Assembly (NCBI RefSeq): GCF_030815085.1
Contig: NZ_JAUSWG010000004.1
Source of the DNA: Paraclostridium ghonii
GTDB lineage: Bacteria > Bacillota > Clostridia > Peptostreptococcales > Peptostreptococcaceae
Direction: 5' to 3' (one strand)
DNA length: 64,000 bases
The position numbers were made by a program, and so were the translations under genes. Every line of letters begins with the position of its first letter. The stretch's first letter is position 1. Below, in pieces: positions 60,845 to 64,000 of the stretch. The notes under the pieces are model-generated. The model was not told where the DNA came from. It made no database searches and saw nothing but the letters and a program-made list of their open reading frames with translations.

Positions 60845-61717
60845 CTATGCTTTTTTAGGCTTAAATGCCTTTCTTAGCATTGTTATAGAAGTGTAAGCTA
60901 TAACTACTATAACTACCCACTTTAACATATCAATAGGCATACTCTTAACTATAAATGCAGCTATGAATACTCCTACAACTCCTCCCACTGTTATAAAGAA
61001 AGAAGTTTTCTTTGCATACGCATCTTCTTTTATAAACTTAGTACTTGCAATTGGCATTAACATTGCACAAGATCCCATCATTATAGGGAATGCAACATCT
61101 GGAGACATTCCTAAAAAATAAACCATAGCCATACATGGAGAATATAACCCTACGCCAGCAGTCATTAATGCACCTAATATAAAATTACCTATTATTCCTA
61201 TAACTAATTTTGTTCCACTTAATCCTGTAGCAGTTCCTCCTCCAGGCATTAACTGTAATTGAGATAATAACATTAAAATTGCAGTTATTGCTAACGCTAT
61301 CCCCATTATAATTTGTATTTTACGTTCATCCATTTTAGATATAACTCCAGCCCCAAGATACGATCCTATTACAGCTGCTGCTATTAAAGATACTAGCGTA
61401 ATAGGGTCTACCTTTATAACCGTAGTGAATATAAAAGCTTCTAAAACAACTGGTATAGTGTGACTTGCGTTTAATGTACCAGGTATTAATCTATCTGATA
61501 TATTCATCTTTAAAGCATTAAACATTGCAACTGTAGGTGCAAAAGACCCTATCCCAAGAGTATCAAAAAAATCGGTTACAAAACCTGTTGCTAATGCTTT
61601 ACTTGTAGATACATCTTCAAAATTATTTTCTGACTTTGCTTTTGCTATGTCTTTAAAATAGAAAAAACTAAAGAAAGCTGTAAATGCACCTAGTAAAACC
61701 CTTATTAAATTAATCAT
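60845..61717 (-). CDS. TauE/SafE-family sulfite/anion exporter
   Basis: The 290-residue protein has about eight membrane segments in two similar halves: TGFVTDFFDTLGIGSFAPTVAMF in the first and GALMTAGVGLYSPCMAMVYFLGMSP in the second, the paired motif of the TauE/SafE family. Members move sulfite, sulfoacetate or other organosulfur anions. The alternative is a different small anion. GGAGG precedes the ATG. It stands alone behind 420 bp of non-coding sequence. Confidence 0.86.
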   Translation of the reverse strand: MINLIRVLLGAFTAFFSFFYFKDIAKAKSENNFEDVSTSKALATGFVTDFFDTLGIGSFAPTVAMFNALKMNISDRLIPGTLNASHTIPVVLEAFIFTTVIKVDPITLVSLIAAAVIGSYLGAGVISKMDERKIQIIMGIALAITAILMLLSQLQLMPGGGTATGLSGTKLVIGIIGNFILGALMTAGVGLYSPCMAMVYFLGMSPDVAFPIMMGSCAMLMPIASTKFIKEDAYAKKTSFFITVGGVVGVFIAAFIVKSMPIDMLKWVVIVVIAYTSITMLRKAFKPKKA

Positions 61718-62137
61718 AGTTAATCCTCCTAATGTCTGCTTGTTTTTCTCCTAAGTAATAATATTTATCAATCGGCTAATTAAAACTTCACCCCCTGTAA
61801 AAGCCTTATACCTTTTAAAAAGCAATTTCCATGCCATTTGTTCATTTATTAACAATAATTTCTTAATCATTTAAATTTTTCAAATATTTAGGATATTTAA
61901 ATATATTTATATTTTGTACTTATTATTCCTAAAATATTGTATAAATTATTCTAAGTAAATTATAAAGTCAATAAATAGACGCTTTTTATATAATTTTTTT
62001 TAAAAATATCCTTATCAATAGCTATTTTACTTGTTTTTTTGATTAATTTTTTACAGTGTCAATTTTCAGACTATTGTCAATTTTAAGACACCATTTCAAC
62101 TCAAATAAATAGCTCCTTTAATAGCTTTAATGTTGCA
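61718..62137. other. 420-bp non-coding region with a short direct repeat
   Basis: No coding frame with a ribosome site and no RNA family recognised. TGTCAATTTTCAGAC (62057-62071) and TGTCAATTTTAAGAC (62075-62089) form a direct repeat 18 bp apart; on the minus strand each contains TTGACA. It is upstream of the TauE/SafE gene and downstream of oppF and may hold the former's promoter. Confidence 0.4.
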
Positions 62138-63100
62138 TTAATATAAGTGACATGCAACAAAATGATTTGGTGATATTTCCTTAAGAGCTGGAGATATTTC
62201 TCCACAAATTGCTTTTGCATAACTACATCTTGATTTAAAGCAACATCCACTTAGCGTTTTTATCTGACTAGATGGTTCTCCTTCTAATATTATTCTTTTT
62301 CTATTTTTTTCAATATATGGATCTGGAATAGGTATTGATGAAATTAATACATTTGTATAAGGGTGTACAGGATTATTGTATAATTCTTCTGAAGTTGTAA
62401 TTTCAACTAGATTGCCTAAATACATTACAGCTACTCTATCTGATATATATTTTACAATAGACAGATCATGTGCTATGAATAAATAAGTTAACTTTTTATC
62501 TTTTTGCAAATCCGTAAGAAGATTTACTATTTGTGCTTGTATCGAAACATCTAATGCTGAAATAGGCTCATCACAAACTAAAAATTCAGGGTTTACTGCT
62601 AATGCTCTAGCAATTACAATTCTTTGTCTCTCCCCCCCTGAAAATTCATGTGCATATCTATTTAAATACGACTTATTTAACCCTACCATTTGTAACAATT
62701 CCTCTACTATTTCTTTTTCCTCAAACTTGTTAGTAGCTAGTTTATGTATTCGTATCCCTTCTGAAACAATATCTATTACTTTTAGTTTAGGATTTAAAGA
62801 AGTATATGGATTTTGAAAAATCATTTGAACATCTTTTGTAAACTGTTTTTTATCTCTTCCTTTTAGCTTATGTACATCTTTTCCTTTGTATAAAACTTGC
62901 CCTTGTGTTTTATCATATAAAGATATACATGTTCTTCCACAAGTAGTTTTTCCACACCCAGATTCTCCTACTAGTCCTAATGTCTCCCCTCTTTTTATAT
63001 TAAAAGAAACATCATCTACAGCCTTTAAAATTCTTCCATTTCCTATATCAAAATACTTTTTCAAATTCTTTACTTCAATTATGCTATTTTGATTATTCAT
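62138..63100 (-). CDS. oppF: Oligopeptide ABC transporter ATP-binding protein OppF-like
   Basis: The 320-residue ATPase has Walker A GESGCGKTT (about 40), signature FSGGERQR, Walker B LVCDEPISALD, the H-loop IAHDLSIV and the C-terminal oligopeptide-transporter extension (HPYTNVLISSIPIPDP, GCCFKSRCSYA). It powers oligopeptide uptake with OppD encoded upstream. The ribosome site is unusual: GGAGGTG ends 16 bases before the ATG, so coupling to the preceding stop at 63109 may help. Confidence 0.9.
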   Translation of the reverse strand: MNNQNSIIEVKNLKKYFDIGNGRILKAVDDVSFNIKRGETLGLVGESGCGKTTCGRTCISLYDKTQGQVLYKGKDVHKLKGRDKKQFTKDVQMIFQNPYTSLNPKLKVIDIVSEGIRIHKLATNKFEEKEIVEELLQMVGLNKSYLNRYAHEFSGGERQRIVIARALAVNPEFLVCDEPISALDVSIQAQIVNLLTDLQKDKKLTYLFIAHDLSIVKYISDRVAVMYLGNLVEITTSEELYNNPVHPYTNVLISSIPIPDPYIEKNRKRIILEGEPSSQIKTLSGCCFKSRCSYAKAICGEISPALKEISPNHFVACHLY

Positions 63101-63108
63101 ATGTTTAA

Positions 63109-64000
63109 TTATAATTCACCTCCAGTTTTAAAAGGCACATCTGCTTTGTAAGCTTTAGGGTGATGTAACCAACACGCTGCCTTATGATAATTATCAAATT
63201 TATATAAAGGAGGTTTTCTTTCTTTACAAATATTCATGCAAAATTTACATCTGGCTGCAAATTTGCAACCCCTTAGTTCCTTGTTTATATTAGGAGGTGC
63301 TCCTTCAATACTTACTAGTTTTTGTTTATTTTTTAAATCTAATCTAGGAATAGAGTTAAGTAAAGCCCAAGTGTATGGATGCTTATAATTATAAAATATA
63401 TCTATACAAGACCCAGACTCAACTATCTCTCCACAATACATAACCAATATTCGATCTGCTATATCTGCAACAATCCCTAAATCATGAGTAATTATTATTA
63501 CAGAAGTATTAAATTCTTTTTGAACTCTTTTTATTAGTTCAATAATTTGAGCTTGTATAGTCACATCTAATGCAGTTGTAGGTTCATCTGCTATTAATAG
63601 TTTAGGTCTACATGCTAGCCCTATAGCTATCATAACTCTTTGACTCATACCTCCAGACAATTCATGTGGATATTGATTTATACGTTTTTCTGGATTAGGA
63701 ATACCTACCACTTTAAGCATATTTATAGCTTCATCCATAGCTTGGTCTTTTTTCATGCCACTATGTAAAATTAAAGCTTCTGAAATCTGGTTACCTACTG
63801 TTATTGTTGGATTTAAAGATACTAATGCATCTTGAAATATTATTGAACATTCTCCACCTCTATATTTTCTCCACTCTTTTTCATCAAAGTCCAATATATT
63901 CTTCCCGTTGTAAATTATTTTGCTATCTTTTCCTATAGATCCATTTGTAGGTTCTACAAGTCCCATTATTGCTTTTGCAGTTACTGATTTTCCACATCCA
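63109..64000 (-). CDS. oppD: Oligopeptide ABC transporter ATP-binding protein OppD-like, N-terminus cut by window edge
   Basis: The reading frame continues past position 63966 to the right edge, so about the first 40 residues are missing. Walker A (GCGKSVTAKAIMGL), signature LSGGMSQR, Walker B LLIADEPTTALD, the H-loop ITHDLGIV and the C-terminal region GCKFAARCKFC with HKAACWLHH are present. It is paired with oppF, eight bases downstream, and would form the ATPase heterodimer of a peptide importer whose permease genes should lie further right. Confidence 0.9.
   Translation of the reverse strand, partial: GCGKSVTAKAIMGLVEPTNGSIGKDSKIIYNGKNILDFDEKEWRKYRGGECSIIFQDALVSLNPTITVGNQISEALILHSGMKKDQAMDEAINMLKVVGIPNPEKRINQYPHELSGGMSQRVMIAIGLACRPKLLIADEPTTALDVTIQAQIIELIKRVQKEFNTSVIIITHDLGIVADIADRILVMYCGEIVESGSCIDIFYNYKHPYTWALLNSIPRLDLKNKQKLVSIEGAPPNINKELRGCKFAARCKFCMNICKERKPPLYKFDNYHKAACWLHHPKAYKADVPFKTGGEL

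Noticed and set aside
61730..61860. Possible riboswitch before the TauE/SafE gene (GGGGGTGAAG region)
   Set aside because: No known conserved core could be matched and no expression platform is visible.

Overview
The window is AT-rich (roughly 28-30% GC by eye), mostly minus-strand Gram-positive DNA from an anaerobic spore-forming Clostridium-like bacterium. The best single marker is the cspBA-cspC pair (spore germination protease fusion plus a pseudoprotease). I know that fusion from Peptostreptococcaceae such as Clostridioides, Paraclostridium and Romboutsia. [FeFe]-hydrogenase maturases, many PTS genes, strong Shine-Dalgarno sites and a tRNA-Ser also fit. The genus is an inference; no rRNA is present.

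Layout. 1-5.2 kb: a maltose/alpha-glucoside operon (malR, PTS EIICB, a nuclease-fold enzyme, malL cut by the window edge) with a clear promoter, a cre-like box and LacI-type operators. 5.3-8.3 kb: a small LEA-like repeat protein, a SWIM/SNF2 helicase, a small protein and tRNA-Ser(UGA). 8.4-13.7 kb: two orphan sensor kinases. 14.2-19.1 kb: cspC and cspBA, the latter without a standard start codon. 20.0-23.7 kb: hydF-hydG-hydE. 23.7-28.3 kb: small genes, two decayed genes, a nitrilase-family enzyme, an atypical Fur protein and a BusR-like GntR/RCK_C regulator convergent with a BCCT betaine-type transporter (to 29.9 kb). 30.1-34.4 kb: two PIG-L deacetylase paralogues separated by copies of a dispersed repeat, a flavodoxin-ferredoxin protein and PepV. 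34.5-40.2 kb: two tandem P-type ATPases; the upstream one has a complete yybP-ykoY (Mn2+) riboswitch, the downstream one keeps the promoter and terminator but no aptamer. 40.3-46.2 kb: a membrane protein, a lipoprotein and the fructose operon fruA-fruK with a PRD regulator. 46.4-54.6 kb: a nonulosonic-acid (pseudaminic-type) glycosylation island. 54.7-64 kb: elaA/marR, cstA, a FUSC protein, carbonic anhydrase, a LURP-one protein, TauE/SafE and oppF-oppD (oppD cut by the edge).

The most unusual region is the glycosylation island. Two divergent arms carry pseC-pseF, four small related beta-sandwich-like proteins, a 53-residue protein and a Maf/DUF115 glycosyltransferase on one side, and pseG, a formyltransferase and pseI on the other. 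No flagellar gene is nearby, pseB and pseH are absent from the window, and a formyltransferase stands where an acetyltransferase is expected. I infer a self-contained system that decorates a small surface or spore protein with a possibly N-formylated nonulosonic acid.

Other notable points: the ATPase duplication with loss of the riboswitch aptamer, a GC-rich dispersed repeat of about 90 bp in three copies, an apparently intact catalytic triad in the CspA domain, and several long palindromes. All calls rest on reading the sequence; no database search was run.
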